Shown: positions 1 to 10,133, counted from the stretch's first letter. The stretch is 64,000 bases of DNA from Periconia sp. R9002 (GCA_023627715.1 JAMAHW010000070.1:161335-225334), one strand, 5' to 3'. The notes: generated by a model not told the origin, from the letters alone. Translations and numbers: made by a program.

Positions 1-37
1 AGGAAAACAGGAAAAGAAAGAGGAAAAAGGGGTATCA

Positions 38-697
38 TCAAATGGCCTGAACCAGAGGCAAAACAACAACGTCAAACTCCTCGTCGATCTTCTCCTCGTT
101 CTTTCCATCCTTCAACGCGGTGTTGATGTCTTCACCGTACTTGCCGTTGACGAAATCCCATCCGTCGCCCTCAAGCCTGCGCCTGAGCCTCTCTTGGTTG
201 GACCGCACTGCGCGTTCCACGATGGGCGTCCATGCAGCGCTCTTGCTGCACGGCTCTTGCTGAGGTGAAGTAAGCGGCGGTGGGGTTTCTGGCTCCAGCT
301 CCCACTCTTCAAAGTCTGGGAGAATCCATAGATCCGAGTCAGGCGTCGAGACGCTGTTCTGCAGGGCCCCGCCTGCGTTTTTGCGGAAATAAATTGCGTG
401 CGTTTGGTATTCCTTCTGGTTCTGCACTGCAGGAGAGGAGGGCATGTGTAAGCGGCTGCGCCTGGTTGTCGTCGTTTGCGCGACGCAGTACCCGCCACTG
501 GCGAGCGAAGCCGAAGAGCTTTGCACGGGGAAAGGAAACTCGCTCAGGTTCATGATGGCGTTCCCTTTTGTGGCTTCCGGTTTTTGGTTCTGCTTGGATG
601 TGGAGATAGTGAGGGCGCGTGACGGGGTGCTGTATATCTCGGCTAGCATAGCAAGCCGATCCCGCGCGACGCGAATGCTTGCCCGTTCGTCGTCCAT
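38..697 (-). CDS. Unrecognised fungal protein, 219 aa
   Basis: I do not recognise this protein. The chosen start is the ATG at 695-697 (MDDERASIRVARDRL); the frame stays open upstream to about 763 but without a better ATG. The middle is Ser/Thr-rich and probably disordered. The C-terminal half has an acidic stretch (DFEEWELEPE) followed by a Pro-rich run and a charged helix rich in Arg and Glu (VRSNQERLRRRLEGDGW), and the protein ends in an acidic-hydrophobic tail. There is no signal peptide, membrane segment or catalytic motif. It is transcribed away from MIC60 and shares its upstream region, which holds a long hairpin. The composition of the C-terminal half looks coding, but without a family match the model is only moderately certain. 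Confidence 0.6.
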   Translation of the reverse strand: MDDERASIRVARDRLAMLAEIYSTPSRALTISTSKQNQKPEATKGNAIMNLSEFPFPVQSSSASLASGGYCVAQTTTTRRSRLHMPSSPAVQNQKEYQTHAIYFRKNAGGALQNSVSTPDSDLWILPDFEEWELEPETPPPLTSPQQEPCSKSAAWTPIVERAVRSNQERLRRRLEGDGWDFVNGKYGEDINTALKDGKNEEKIDEEFDVVVLPLVQAI

Positions 698-1550
698 AAC
701 GGCCGAGTAGCACAGGCGAGGAAAGGACAGATGTCCTGAGCAAGGGAAGAAAAACAGATTCAAGAGATGCTTTTGGACGTGGTAAGAGACAGGGCAGGAA
801 AGCAGTATGTAAGGAGCCTGGATGTGATGCAGCGTGGGGGGAAGAAGCAGATGATGAGATAACGAGGCGAGAATTTAAAAACACGGAGAGAAAAAGTCGA
901 TCAAGTTGACCCAAAACGGCTGCCTGGAGCGTTCCGTGGGAGTCATGAGATGACGTGGTGGTGGTGAGAGTAACGTGGCAGTGCTACCAACCAACTGTGG
1001 CGGCGTTCCAAAGGGTGGGTGCGTGACGCTGGCGTGCCATCCATCAACGATGAGGAGACATTGATTGGAGACGAAAAAAGACAAAAGACGTAACTAGGTA
1101 AGTAGGTAGTGGAACATGCAGGAAAATGGTTGGAATTGATTCCCTCGGTAGGTATACTGAAGGTTGTTAGACGATGCTATTTCCTTCTAACGCTCTAAAC
1201 CACCTTTCAGACATTGAAACATGGTTCAGGGCGTTAGAAGGAAATAGCTCCGTCTCACAGCCTTCAGCAGCACAGAGGAAATGAGAAGAGAATCAAAGCA
1301 TCGATCGTAAGGAGAGAGAAGAGAAAAAGGAGGGTGGGATGTATGAGGAGATGAGGGGATGTGACGGGAGATGAAGTGGGAAAGTACAGATGAGGTAAGT
1401 GGCCGAGTCGCTAGCGTCACGTGCCCAAGCTACATCCCAGCCGGTCCTCCTCCAGTCCGTCCTGTTTTGAAGCTCTCTCGGATTCTCTCACGACCACTTC
1501 CGCTCCCTCCCCCTCCCTCCCCCATCTCGACCCATTGGAGGTTGCCCACC
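698..1550. promoter_or_regulatory. Divergent promoter region of the 219-aa gene and MIC60
   Basis: This 853-bp spacer lies between two divergent starts. It contains the hairpin at 1169-1255 and, just before the MIC60 ATG, a pyrimidine-rich run at 1497-1530 of the kind often found in fungal leaders. No clear TATA box was seen on either side. Confidence 0.5.
1169..1255. repeat. Long near-perfect inverted repeat (hairpin)
   Basis: The arm at 1176-1209 and the arm at 1215-1248 are reverse complements at 30 of 34 positions, with a 5-base loop (GACAT). The outer 18 bp of each arm (GCTATTTCCTTCTAACGC at 1176-1193, complement at 1231-1248) match perfectly. Pairing continues weakly outwards (AGACG at 1169, CGTCT ending at 1255). 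It could be a foldback or MITE-like insertion, a transcribed small-RNA hairpin, or a cruciform site. No target-site duplication is obvious. Confidence 0.85.
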
Positions 1551-3491
1551 ATGCTGCGCGCCTCAATTCTACGGGCTCGACCAGCACTGCGGCCAATTGC
1601 TCCCCGCGCTGGCCCGCAATGGCGCGTTGCCCACCGCTTCTACGCCGACCAGAAAAACCTGGGAGAGACGACCATCCCCAATCCCGCGCCATCAACAACG
1701 CCATCAAACCCTGAGCCCGCCAACACCATACCTCCCTCCGACGTCCCCAAACCACCTCCCGCTCCCGAGACAACTGCATCGCGTGCCGCTCCCGCTATCC
1801 CTCCTGCCACCACTCCTCCTACCGGTACTGGATCAGCCAGCGTAGCTCCCGATCCAAAGCCTGCCAAACCTACCAAGCCGAAGCGCCGTCTTCGCAAATA
1901 CCTTTTCCGTCTGCTGCTTCTGTCCGTCCTCGGATACGCCGGCGGTGTATACTACTCTCTCGTTTCGGACAACTTCCACGACTTCTTCACCGAGTACGTA
2001 CCCTTTGGCGAGGATGCCGTGGCATACTTTGAGGAGCGCGAGTTTCGAAGACGATTCCCTGGTCGCGCTGGCCAGCCGCGACTTCACCCCCAGATTACAG
2101 GCGAGAACAAGGTCACGATACCCGGGAAAAGCGGCCTCACTTCGCGCGTAGCAGAAGAGGGCTCTGATTTGGCCGTCAAGGGTCCACACGTTAGCGCCGT
2201 CAGCTCCAACGTTCAGTCTGGTCCTGCTACCGAGACGCAAGCACCCAAAGTAGCCTCACAAACTCCGCCTCAAAAGGCCCAGGAGAAAAAGCAGGAACCG
2301 GCCCGCAAAGAGAAGCCTACCGAGTCTGAGACCAAGACTGTCTCCGCTCCCGCCCCAGCTAAGCCCATTGCACCCATCGACCACCTCAATGTTCCCGAAG
2401 CCAGTGAGCCTGTGGTGCAGGATGTCGTGAAGATTGTCAACGACATCATTACTGTCATCAATGCCGACACCTCCCGGGAGACCAAGTACGATTCCGCCCT
2501 AGAAAAGGCCAAATCCGAGCTCTCCAAGGTGGCTTCCGACATCAACTTGCTCAAGGCTACTTTGACAAAGGAAGCCGAGAGCAAGATCCAAGCCGCCCAC
2601 AGCGAGTTTGACTCAGCCGCAAAAGAGCTTGTCCAGCGTCTAGACCACCAGATGCAGGCTCAAGAAACACAATGGAAAGAAGAATTCGAAACGGAGCGCG
2701 AAAAGCTCGCACACTCGTACCGGGAAAAGCTCCGCGCCGAGCTGGAGGCGGCCGACAAGGTGTACCAGCAGAAGCTTAAGAATGAGCTCCTCGAGCAAAG
2801 CATCGCTCTCCAGCGTACTTTTGCCTCCACGGTCCGCGATCAAGTGGAGACGGAACGCGAGGGCCGCCTCGGCAGGCTCAACGAGCTTTCTTCCTCGGTG
2901 CAGGAACTCGAGAAGCTCACTGCCGAATGGAACTCTGTGGTTGATGCCAACCTTAAAACGCAGCACCTCACGGTTGCTGTAGAAGCCGTCCGATCCGCGC
3001 TCGAGAACCAGGTTGTGCCGAAGCCCTTCATCACCGAGCTCGCGGCTCTCAAAGAGATTGCAGCGGATGATGCTGTCGTTAGCGCAGCCATTGCGAGCAT
3101 CAACCCAGCCGCCTACCAGCGTGGTATCCCCAACTCGGCACAGCTGATTGACCGTTTCCGACGTGTATCGCAGGAAGTGAGGAAAGCGGCGCTTCTCCCC
3201 GAAGATGCTGGCGCCGCGTCTCACCTGGCGTCGTTTGCCATGTCCAAGGTTCTGTTCAAGAAGAGCGGTTTGGCGATTGGGCAGGACGTCGAAGCTGTGC
3301 TTGCCCGTACCGAGGCTTTGCTTGAGGAAGGCGACCTGGACGCAGCAGCTCGCGAGATGAACGGGCTGCAGGGATGGGCCAAGGTGTTGAGCAAGGACTG
3401 GTTGAGCGAGTGCAGGCGGGTGTTGGAGGTCAAGCAGGCCTTGGATGTGATTGCGACGGAAGCCAGGCTGCAGAGCTTGCTTGTAGACTAG
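1551..3491 (+). CDS. MIC60: MICOS complex subunit MIC60 (mitofilin)
   Basis: MIC60 is an inner-membrane protein that forms crista junctions and contacts the outer membrane. The model is 646 aa, usual for fungal MIC60. The ATG at 1551 was preferred to the upstream in-frame ATG at 1371 because it begins a typical matrix-targeting sequence (MLRASILRARPALRPIAPR, no acidic residues). A Pro/Thr-rich stretch follows, then a basic flank and one membrane segment at about residues 117-137. A long Ala/Glu/Lys-rich coiled coil fills the middle (about residues 330-450), and the conserved C-terminal mitofilin domain closes the protein (about 480-646, including SHLASFAMSKVLFKKSGL and GDLDAAAREMNGLQGWAKVL). 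The gene appears intronless. It is divergent from the 219-aa gene. Confidence 0.95.
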   Translation: MLRASILRARPALRPIAPRAGPQWRVAHRFYADQKNLGETTIPNPAPSTTPSNPEPANTIPPSDVPKPPPAPETTASRAAPAIPPATTPPTGTGSASVAPDPKPAKPTKPKRRLRKYLFRLLLLSVLGYAGGVYYSLVSDNFHDFFTEYVPFGEDAVAYFEEREFRRRFPGRAGQPRLHPQITGENKVTIPGKSGLTSRVAEEGSDLAVKGPHVSAVSSNVQSGPATETQAPKVASQTPPQKAQEKKQEPARKEKPTESETKTVSAPAPAKPIAPIDHLNVPEASEPVVQDVVKIVNDIITVINADTSRETKYDSALEKAKSELSKVASDINLLKATLTKEAESKIQAAHSEFDSAAKELVQRLDHQMQAQETQWKEEFETEREKLAHSYREKLRAELEAADKVYQQKLKNELLEQSIALQRTFASTVRDQVETEREGRLGRLNELSSSVQELEKLTAEWNSVVDANLKTQHLTVAVEAVRSALENQVVPKPFITELAALKEIAADDAVVSAAIASINPAAYQRGIPNSAQLIDRFRRVSQEVRKAALLPEDAGAASHLASFAMSKVLFKKSGLAIGQDVEAVLARTEALLEEGDLDAAAREMNGLQGWAKVLSKDWLSECRRVLEVKQALDVIATEARLQSLLVD

Positions 3492-4326
3492 ACGAAGGCA
3501 CTGGCATTGTACTATCACGGCTTGGATGGAGATGGATAGATGGGGGGCACCCGTTTTCCCGCCCTTGCTTTTTTTATTTTCTTTTGTGTGAATAAAAACG
3601 AAAGTATTGTAGCTCTATCTGTAGCCCTATATATTATTCATCCCATGTTCCTCGATCCGATTTAGCTCTTGTTACATGATGTCAAGTATCGTTTCCATCG
3701 CATCTCGTGCTCTCCTACTTTCAGATGCTTCTTCCTTTCATTGCCCGCCAAACACATTGAAACTAACACCCCCTCATCCCGACCAAGCAAACCAAGCCCA
3801 CCAAAAGTCCGCTCGCGCCTTGGTTATGTCGTCCAGATCGCGTGCCTGACCCTTGTTTTCCGGTCCGATCGCGTCACGAGGCCCCTTTCCCCCGGATTAT
3901 TCAAGTTTTGTGCCGGATGATCTGACTCAGGGGGGGGCCCATATCATCCCATTTTCTCCTAACGGCCCCCATTAGGTATCCTATAGGCCGACCGGCCCCC
4001 CAATACTCAGCCACACAAACACCATTGGCATCATCACACGGTGCCTCATTTCCGAGGTAAGCGGGCAACTAGAATTAAGGGTGTTGTTAGGTGGAGTAGC
4101 GGTATCTGCTGTTCAATGTTTGCTTGCTTACTGGTAGTTAGCTTAAGTAGACGGTCCTGTCGCTGTTTGTTGTTGTTGCCTGGGGTTTTTCGGTCTTGTA
4201 CTACATCTACTCTCTCGCTTTCTCGCCATCATCGCTTTTATCGAAAAAGTCGAAACTCATTCGCTCACACTCAAAACATTTACACGCACACCCAATTGCC
4301 CAACCACCCAAACGTAAAAAAAAAAA
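3492..4326. other. Intergenic spacer, no gene seen
   Basis: It holds the MIC60 3' region (T-rich, then AATAAAA near 3590) and the leader of the next gene, which ends in a run of ten A directly before the ATG at 4327. Short frames here lack coding character. Confidence 0.5.
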
Positions 4327-5019
4327 ATGCCAGTCCAAGACACAACCTCCGACCCCGACGCCGCCGTCGCGCAGCGAATCCTCCAAGAAACAAACCCTAA
4401 CAACAACCCTAACAACCTCCAAATCTCCCACGACCACGCCCCAACAATGTCCTGGACAACCTACACCCTCCCCCCATCCCACACCCTCACCCACGGCGCA
4501 GGTTTCCTAACCCTAACACCCATCCCGCGTCCAACACCACATTCCTCGCCTGCAGACGACGTCGAAATCGACGTCATCCTCGGAGGAAAAGGAGGGGGAG
4601 AAGACCATGGTCCAAAAATGTCCTGGACGACGTACACGCTTCCTCCATCGCACACTTTCACCCATGGCGCGGGGTTCGTGACACTGACTCCGATTCCGCG
4701 ACCCACCCCTAAGCCAGTTGTAGCAGTATCGCAGCAGCAGGAGGAAGAGGTCGTGGTCGTGCATTTGCATCATCATGTTGTCGAGGATGCGTCGTCGTCG
4801 GCGGCGCATGCGGCTGCTGTGAGGCATGGACATGCGCATAGGGGGTGTGGTGGTGTTGGTGGGATGGGGATGGTGGGGGTTTTGGCGTTGGGGGTGTTGC
4901 TGGTTGTGGGGTTGGTGGTTAGGGGGAGGGGAGGGAGGAGGAGGGGGAGGATTGTGTTGGGGGATGAGGTGGTGGTGGGGGAGGAGAAGGGGGGGAGGGG
5001 GAGGGGGGAGAAGGTTTAG
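4327..5019 (+). CDS. Small membrane protein with twin 31-residue repeats
   Basis: This 230-aa protein matches no family I know. Residues 41-71 and 98-128 are the same peptide, beginning MSWTTYTLPPSHT and ending TLTPIPRPTP, with only two conservative changes (L to F, L to V). Between them is an acidic linker. After the second copy come a Gln/Glu/Val patch, a His-rich stretch, a Gly-rich turn and one hydrophobic segment (about residues 180-199), then a basic Arg/Gly tail. There is no N-terminal signal peptide, so it could be a tail-anchored or single-pass membrane protein. The two DNA copies differ at many third positions, so the peptide is probably under selection. Base use flips from C-rich to very G-rich along the gene, which is odd. 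The ATG follows a run of A. Confidence 0.6.
   Translation: MPVQDTTSDPDAAVAQRILQETNPNNNPNNLQISHDHAPTMSWTTYTLPPSHTLTHGAGFLTLTPIPRPTPHSSPADDVEIDVILGGKGGGEDHGPKMSWTTYTLPPSHTFTHGAGFVTLTPIPRPTPKPVVAVSQQQEEEVVVVHLHHHVVEDASSSAAHAAAVRHGHAHRGCGGVGGMGMVGVLALGVLLVVGLVVRGRGGRRRGRIVLGDEVVVGEEKGGRGRGEKV
4850..5018 (+). repeat. G-run-rich tract with G-quadruplex potential
   Basis: The + strand is almost only G with some T and A here, with many runs of three to five G separated by one to three bases (for example around 4921-4952 and 4976-5011). This covers the membrane segment and basic tail codons of the twin-repeat protein. Confidence 0.7.
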
Positions 5020-5346
5020 ATGGTGGGATGGGATCGGAGAGGATGGTTATTTATTTTGTTCTGCTTTTGAGCGGAAGGAAAAGGAGAATAGGAGCGTTGA
5101 GATCGGTGGGTAAATGGGGTGCAGAGATGATGATAATGCATCCATGCATACCTTGTACATATAATACGTATGTATGTATGTATACATCCTCCACAATATC
5201 AATGATCCCCTTATATTTTTGACGTACATGCAACAAATTCAGGACATTCACGGATTAAACAAAAACACACCGCCACCACTTCCCTCCCTCCCATTTTTCT
5301 CCCCCCATCCCTCCCCTCAACCCCAAAAAACCCTCCCCCTTATCCC
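5020..5346. other. Convergent intergenic spacer
   Basis: Spacer between the convergent twin-repeat gene and the PAN-protein gene. It has a short GTAT microsatellite near 5167-5183 and C-rich low-complexity sequence at 5270-5345. No gene is seen. Confidence 0.5.
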
Positions 5347-6520
5347 TCACCCAACCCTCCTCCCATCAATCAGACTCAACGTCCTTGTAACCGTACTCGT
5401 CACCTGCACAACCCCCGTCGTCGTCACGCTCGCCGTCTTGGTGGTCCCCGCGGGGACAGTGCCCAGGTAGCAGAAGCACGCCGACGAGATTTTCACCGGG
5501 TCGCTGATGCCGAGCGAGATGGTGATGCCGAGTTGGCGTTTGTCCTCCGCGGCGGCCGCCTTGCGGACGGGGAGTTCTTTGGGGCAGGCCACGTCGTAGA
5601 AGGTGTAGGGGGACATGGGGTTCGGGTTGGTGTTGGATGTGCTGTTTTTTCGTATGAGTAACTTAACATTGAAGTAGGCTATGGTTTTGAAAGGGGGTGG
5701 GTTCGGGAGGGATAGGAGTGTAAACAATTTATTTTGAGGACTGTGATTCATTCGTTGTTTCGAATAAGGAGAAGAGGACTTACGCATCGACGTTGAAAAG
5801 CATGCAGTTTGCCTCGCCGTAGCCGAAACTCTTGCATTGCGAGTCGGCTTTGCAAGCCGCGCTGCACGCCGCGAACGTGTTCTTCGTCCCCGAGGAATCA
5901 AAGTAGTACGCTGCCGTGTCCTTGGTGTAGCCGACGAGGCCGCATCCAGCGGTAGGGGAACTACATCAATGTCAGTTGGGCCAGAAAACCAAGCGCTAAA
6001 TACCCATCGTTTTTAGAGAAAGGGATGGATACGTACGGGCTCGGTGAAGGCGATGTGGGCGAAGTTGGGGGTTTGGGCGTCGTCGTTGGCGAAGTCGGTG
6101 GCTTTGGTGTCGTCGTTGGTGTCGTCGTCGGTTTCGGGCTTCCCGTGATGGTGGTATAGATGGTTGTCACGACGGTGCTTGTCGAGCCTTTGCTGATGGT
6201 CGACGTCACCGTCAGGGTCCCGGATACTAGGATGCTGCTGCAGAAGCGGTTGGCTTCGTTGGGGTGTCCGTCGAACGAGTCCAGGCCGCATTTTCCTACT
6301 GTCTCTACGTCAGTCGAGCTCGTTCTGTTTTCTGGTGGGTGTGGATGTATGGCTGAAGGTGAAAAGAGGCCATTGGAATGATTGGAATCTTACAGTCTCC
6401 AGTCTGTGCAGGCTCCGCCGGCTGTGTAGTGGTAGGTCGTCCAGGGCGCTGCCTGGCCTCAATCACACGGGCACTGACGCTTGCGGCAAACGCCACAGCG
6501 AGAAGAAGACTCGATCTCAT
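5347..6520 (-). CDS. Secreted Thr/Pro-rich protein with PAN/apple-like domain
   Basis: The spliced model has exons 6394-6520, 6037-6298, 5784-5960 and 5347-5641. The phases agree and give 286 aa. It begins with a clear signal peptide (MRSSLLLAVAFAASVSA). Next comes a Thr/Ser-rich segment, then a short Pro/Thr repeat (TTTPKPPTSP twice) that is probably O-glycosylated. The third exon encodes a Cys-rich unit with the spacing of a fungal apple/PAN domain (CGLVGYTKDTAAYYF, then C..AC..C..C and NCMLF). The last exon has further Cys residues (ACFCYLG) and a Thr/Val-rich tail ending without an obvious GPI signal. It is probably a wall-associated or secreted carbohydrate- or protein-binding protein. 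An effector role is only a guess. Confidence 0.75.
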
Positions 6521-7515
6521 GATGTTTGAGATTGCTTAGTGACCCTTTCTCTCCACGATCGAGCACGGTAATTGCAAAGCAAGATGTAGCACCCGAAAAG
6601 AGGGAATCGTCTTTTTTTATAACTACCTCGATACGCCACGCACGAGCGGCACCCCAGTGCGGCTACAGAATCTTTCGGGGCAACTGAGGCCAAAAAATTA
6701 TCGAATGCAATATAACAATAGATGAAAAAAAGGCCCTTGCAGTCGCAGCAGCATGCCGGTAGCATTCGCTCTCGAAAGAAACCAGGCTATGCGAGTACCA
6801 GGAAGGACGCGGACCGAATCGCAAAGCCATGTAGCTCCCATTCTCCTTCTCCACAACCTACCTACCTACCTAAATCGCCCTTGTCACTTGCGGAGAAGTC
6901 TTGCTAGTTCATTGCCAAAGCAGCCGTAGCTGGCGTTCTAGCCACGCAGTAGCAGGCCCATTGCGGCGGCAATACGAGGCATCGAGAACAATAACCGCTC
7001 GGGGCCAGCCAAAGACAATCAATGGTTTGCGTACAGCACGAGAATATCCAAATTGATAATAAAGAGCAACACGGTTCGGAAATTCTAGCTAACCCCAGTC
7101 CGGGACCCCCCCGCACAAACCCGCGTGCTCGGCTGATATTAACCTGCAAAAATGCTAAAAATAAAGAAAAATCCATGTTATGTCCCTTGAACTCAGCCCC
7201 TGCCTGCAGACGAAATAGAGCTCGGTGGACCGTTTTTCAGGAAAGAATCGTGCGTAAAAGGAATGTGTAATGAATGGTCTAGAATCGAAAATCATACTGG
7301 CGTGGGTGAAAGGTACGACTCCAATGCTTGTCGAAATGCAGTTCGGCACAGTACCTGTTGATCATAGAGGGGGCTTACGTCTGCATCTATGCGCTTCGTA
7401 TCGGCTATGTGCAGATTGACTTGGCACCTCTTTGCTCACACGTGTGCAACCTCCAGATGATGTGTCGCGGAGCAACGCTGGCAGTTGGAAGATGCAACCT
7501 GGGAGACCGCCACTA
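6521..7515. other. Intergenic spacer with TATA box, no gene seen
   Basis: It carries the minus-strand promoter of the PAN-protein gene, including the TATA-like box at 6615-6621, and a CCTA microsatellite near 6858-6870. The remaining short frames have no coding signature. Confidence 0.5.
6615..6621 (-). promoter_or_regulatory. TATA box of the PAN-protein gene
   Basis: TATAAAA on the minus strand, about 95 bp upstream of the ATG at 6520, a normal distance for a fungal TATA box with a short leader. Confidence 0.5.
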
Positions 7516-8346
7516 CTACTCTTCCCTCCTCACAGTGAAATGAAGCCATCCCATGCCGGGACCAGGGTGTTGTGACGCATGCTCCTGCACGTCGGTGATG
7601 GTAACCTGCACATTGAATGTGACTCCAATCTCTTTCCCTAGATCTGCCCACATGTTCCTAAAGCTCTCGGGACTTTGCTGGAAGATCTTGTTGGTGGGAT
7701 CAAACGCATGTGGTGACTCTCCCGCTTTGACAGCCCCCGCCTGCCGTCCCAGCAGCATTGATCCTTTTTTGGGTGTCAAGAGAGCGGCAACCGCCTTGGA
7801 GGCAGCGTACTGTCTCTCATAATCAAACAGATGAAAAAAGGCCGCCGCGTATATTATGTCAAACGTTCCCTTGAATTCTGAGAGTGCCGAAGCTTCATCA
7901 AAGATATCGGCGGTCAGAAACTTGGCTTTCAGCCGATCCCGGTCCCCAAAAAGCTTGTACCCAAGCTCCAGGAAGTCCTCTTTCAGATCACACCCATAGA
8001 TACTGTCCGATGGAGCGCCGTCCACCACCAGCTTGCGAATCTCTTGACCAAAACAGCATCCCAGATCTAGGAATCGCTGCCCTTGGCCCACACGGTCCAG
8101 GACCTCTCCATAAACATCGGAATTGGACAATCCAAGATCGAGGAAACGGAATTTGCCGATGCATGGGTACGGATAGATGTCCCAGGATTCGTTGCGTACT
8201 TGGACGATGTGATCCACGACTTTGTCGGCCGGGATGTTGCTATATGTCTCGAAGAGATGGCGGGCCGCCGGCGTGAGATATTCATCTGGAGGCTGCTCCA
8301 GGTACCACTTAACGTTTTTGTCGGATATTGCAGCGTTCGAAGACAT
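7516..8346 (-). CDS. SAM-dependent methyltransferase of the meroterpenoid-cluster type
   Basis: This intronless 276-aa enzyme closely resembles the small methyltransferases of fungal meroterpenoid clusters (AusD family). The family marks visible are VKWYLEQPPDEYLTP near the N-terminus, YPYPCIGKFRFLDLGL at residues 58-73, and the SAM-binding motif FLDLGCCFGQEIRKLVVDGA at residues 92-111. The acidic ribose-binding residue follows in YGCDLKEDFLELGY, and DIIYAAAFFHLFDYERQY supplies motif IV. Family members O-methylate carboxyl or hydroxyl groups of natural products. No polyketide synthase, prenyltransferase or cyclase lies nearby in this window, so it is either an orphan or the remains of a cluster. 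The ATG at 8344-8346 gives the family's usual N-terminus and length. Confidence 0.85.
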   Translation of the reverse strand: MSSNAAISDKNVKWYLEQPPDEYLTPAARHLFETYSNIPADKVVDHIVQVRNESWDIYPYPCIGKFRFLDLGLSNSDVYGEVLDRVGQGQRFLDLGCCFGQEIRKLVVDGAPSDSIYGCDLKEDFLELGYKLFGDRDRLKAKFLTADIFDEASALSEFKGTFDIIYAAAFFHLFDYERQYAASKAVAALLTPKKGSMLLGRQAGAVKAGESPHAFDPTNKIFQQSPESFRNMWADLGKEIGVTFNVQVTITDVQEHASQHPGPGMGWLHFTVRREE

Positions 8347-10133
8347 TATGATGGAACGGCGCTGTTAAGTCACCGCAGACAAGTGCGATATTCTGGAAAC
8401 AAATGCGAGTGACATGTCAAGAGACGGATTATAGCTCACTATAAGACTGGACCAATACGGAGGACTATTATGGTTGCCTGCGCCATAGTAGTGGCCTGCT
8501 GCCTGCTCGGTATCGGGTATAGGTAATAGGTCCGCAGCGCTAGCCTTGCTAGAACAACGCGCCAGTCTGATATGTTGGTCGGGAGCCCGAAACACCGAGC
8601 TGTTTGCACATGTTGTTGAGGACGTGTCCTTAGAAACAAGTTGGCGGAACAAGGCGAACTTATGATACCGTAGGTTCTTACCAATAAGAAAAAGGCAACA
8701 GACCAGGCGTAGTAAGCCGATTTGAAGAGGTTAGCGATCTCGGGCAGCTAATCAGAGGAAGCTAGCTCCTCACCATAAGGAGTTAGAACGTGATCCGTGG
8801 TCATATTCTAGGCTTACCCGTTTAGTATTGGAAGTCTAGAATCCGGAGATCAATACCAAACACGCGAGCTCGGGCGTACGAAAAATATAGAAATCGAAGC
8901 GAGTTGCCTATGTAAATGGGAATATGAATGATATCATTGCACAGAAAAACAAGTACTTGCGGTATCGACGCAGCACAAAAACGTGCTCAGACCGATCTGC
9001 ACACAACTCAAGTGCTATCACACCCTCAAACTACTTGATTCATATCGAGCGCTACCATCTCGTACCATTCTATTCACATCAATTACAGCACATTCTCCTC
9101 TGGGGAAGACGTCTCTAGATGATACATTTCGCCTATTTTGCTTACTGTTCAGCTTCATGCACCAGCCTAAGACGTACAAAGCATTGGTTTACCCTTCCTT
9201 ATAAGATAACTTTTAAATTGACTTAACGGATAAGGGACGACTTGGTGGCTTTTCATTGGCCACGCAGTAATTGAACCTGAAAGGCGGGTCAGCCTATTAC
9301 ACGAAGTGCAGTCTAGGAGAACGGGCATCATTATCTTCCGTTAAACAGAATGGTCGAAGGGCGTAAATGGCTGCCAACTGAACAACATTCGGGACGTGAG
9401 CCTACCAGCTTCCAATCAACAGCACCTTCCAACACAGGCGATGGACCGATATTCGAGAGTGAAACGTTGCATAAAACCCCTTTTCTGAGAAGTACCCGAA
9501 CACGATAGTAAGGAATCATGATCATTCTTTATCCCAGTGTCAAACATGTGGTTAACCCCACTAATGGCGGAAGGATGTTTGCGCCCCAGAGATGAAATAA
9601 CAAATTTGGCACTTGCTGCAGATATCAATTGACGTACATCTGTTTCTGAGTGTTGGAGTTGAAGAGAGAATAGGTTCAGATTTACCGCAATAGAATGGAA
9701 GCTAAACAATCCTTGCATATGGCGACTCTACGCTAACATCAAATAACAGAATGATTTACGGATCATCTTGCCCTCTTATCCCAAATTCTGTAAGAGCGGG
9801 TTCTTGGTAAAACACCATACGTCATAGAAAGAGAAGAAGATATAGCTTTGGAGCTTTTTCGGCGCTTTTACCAGTTTACGGTCGCTAAGATCATAAAGAT
9901 GGGTAGCAAAGTGGATGGGAGGATGGGTGCGTTCCATAGTGTTGTGGCTATTGCGAGTTTAATTAGGCCTCCGGGAGGTGTTGTGCTTCTTACGAACGGC
10001 GGAAAGACGAAAGAAGATTGCAACGAGTTGTTCGTAAAGAACAAAAATATACCAGCCTCCACAATGGCAGCTTTTCTTGCAATAAAGGTATGTTTATAAA
10101 TGGAGTGGAGATGTGAGCGATCTTACCCAACAC
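8347..10133. other. 1.8 kb spacer without a supported gene
   Basis: Moderately AT-rich sequence with many stops in all frames. A plus-strand frame at 9848-10099 is open, but its 83-aa product resembles nothing I know. I see no terminal repeats or RNA genes. Confidence 0.4.

Noticed and set aside
2640..3518. 292-codon open frame on the minus strand across MIC60
   Set aside because: It is antisense to a well-supported gene and its product is rich in Leu, Arg and His without any motif, as expected from the reverse of a coiled-coil gene.
4385..4520. Telomere-like CCCTAA units
   Set aside because: They lie inside the twin-repeat gene, encode the NPNNNPNN stretch and nearby residues, and are not a continuous array.
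9848..10099. 83-codon plus-strand frame
   Set aside because: No recognised family, no splice partner, and a frame of this length is expected by chance.
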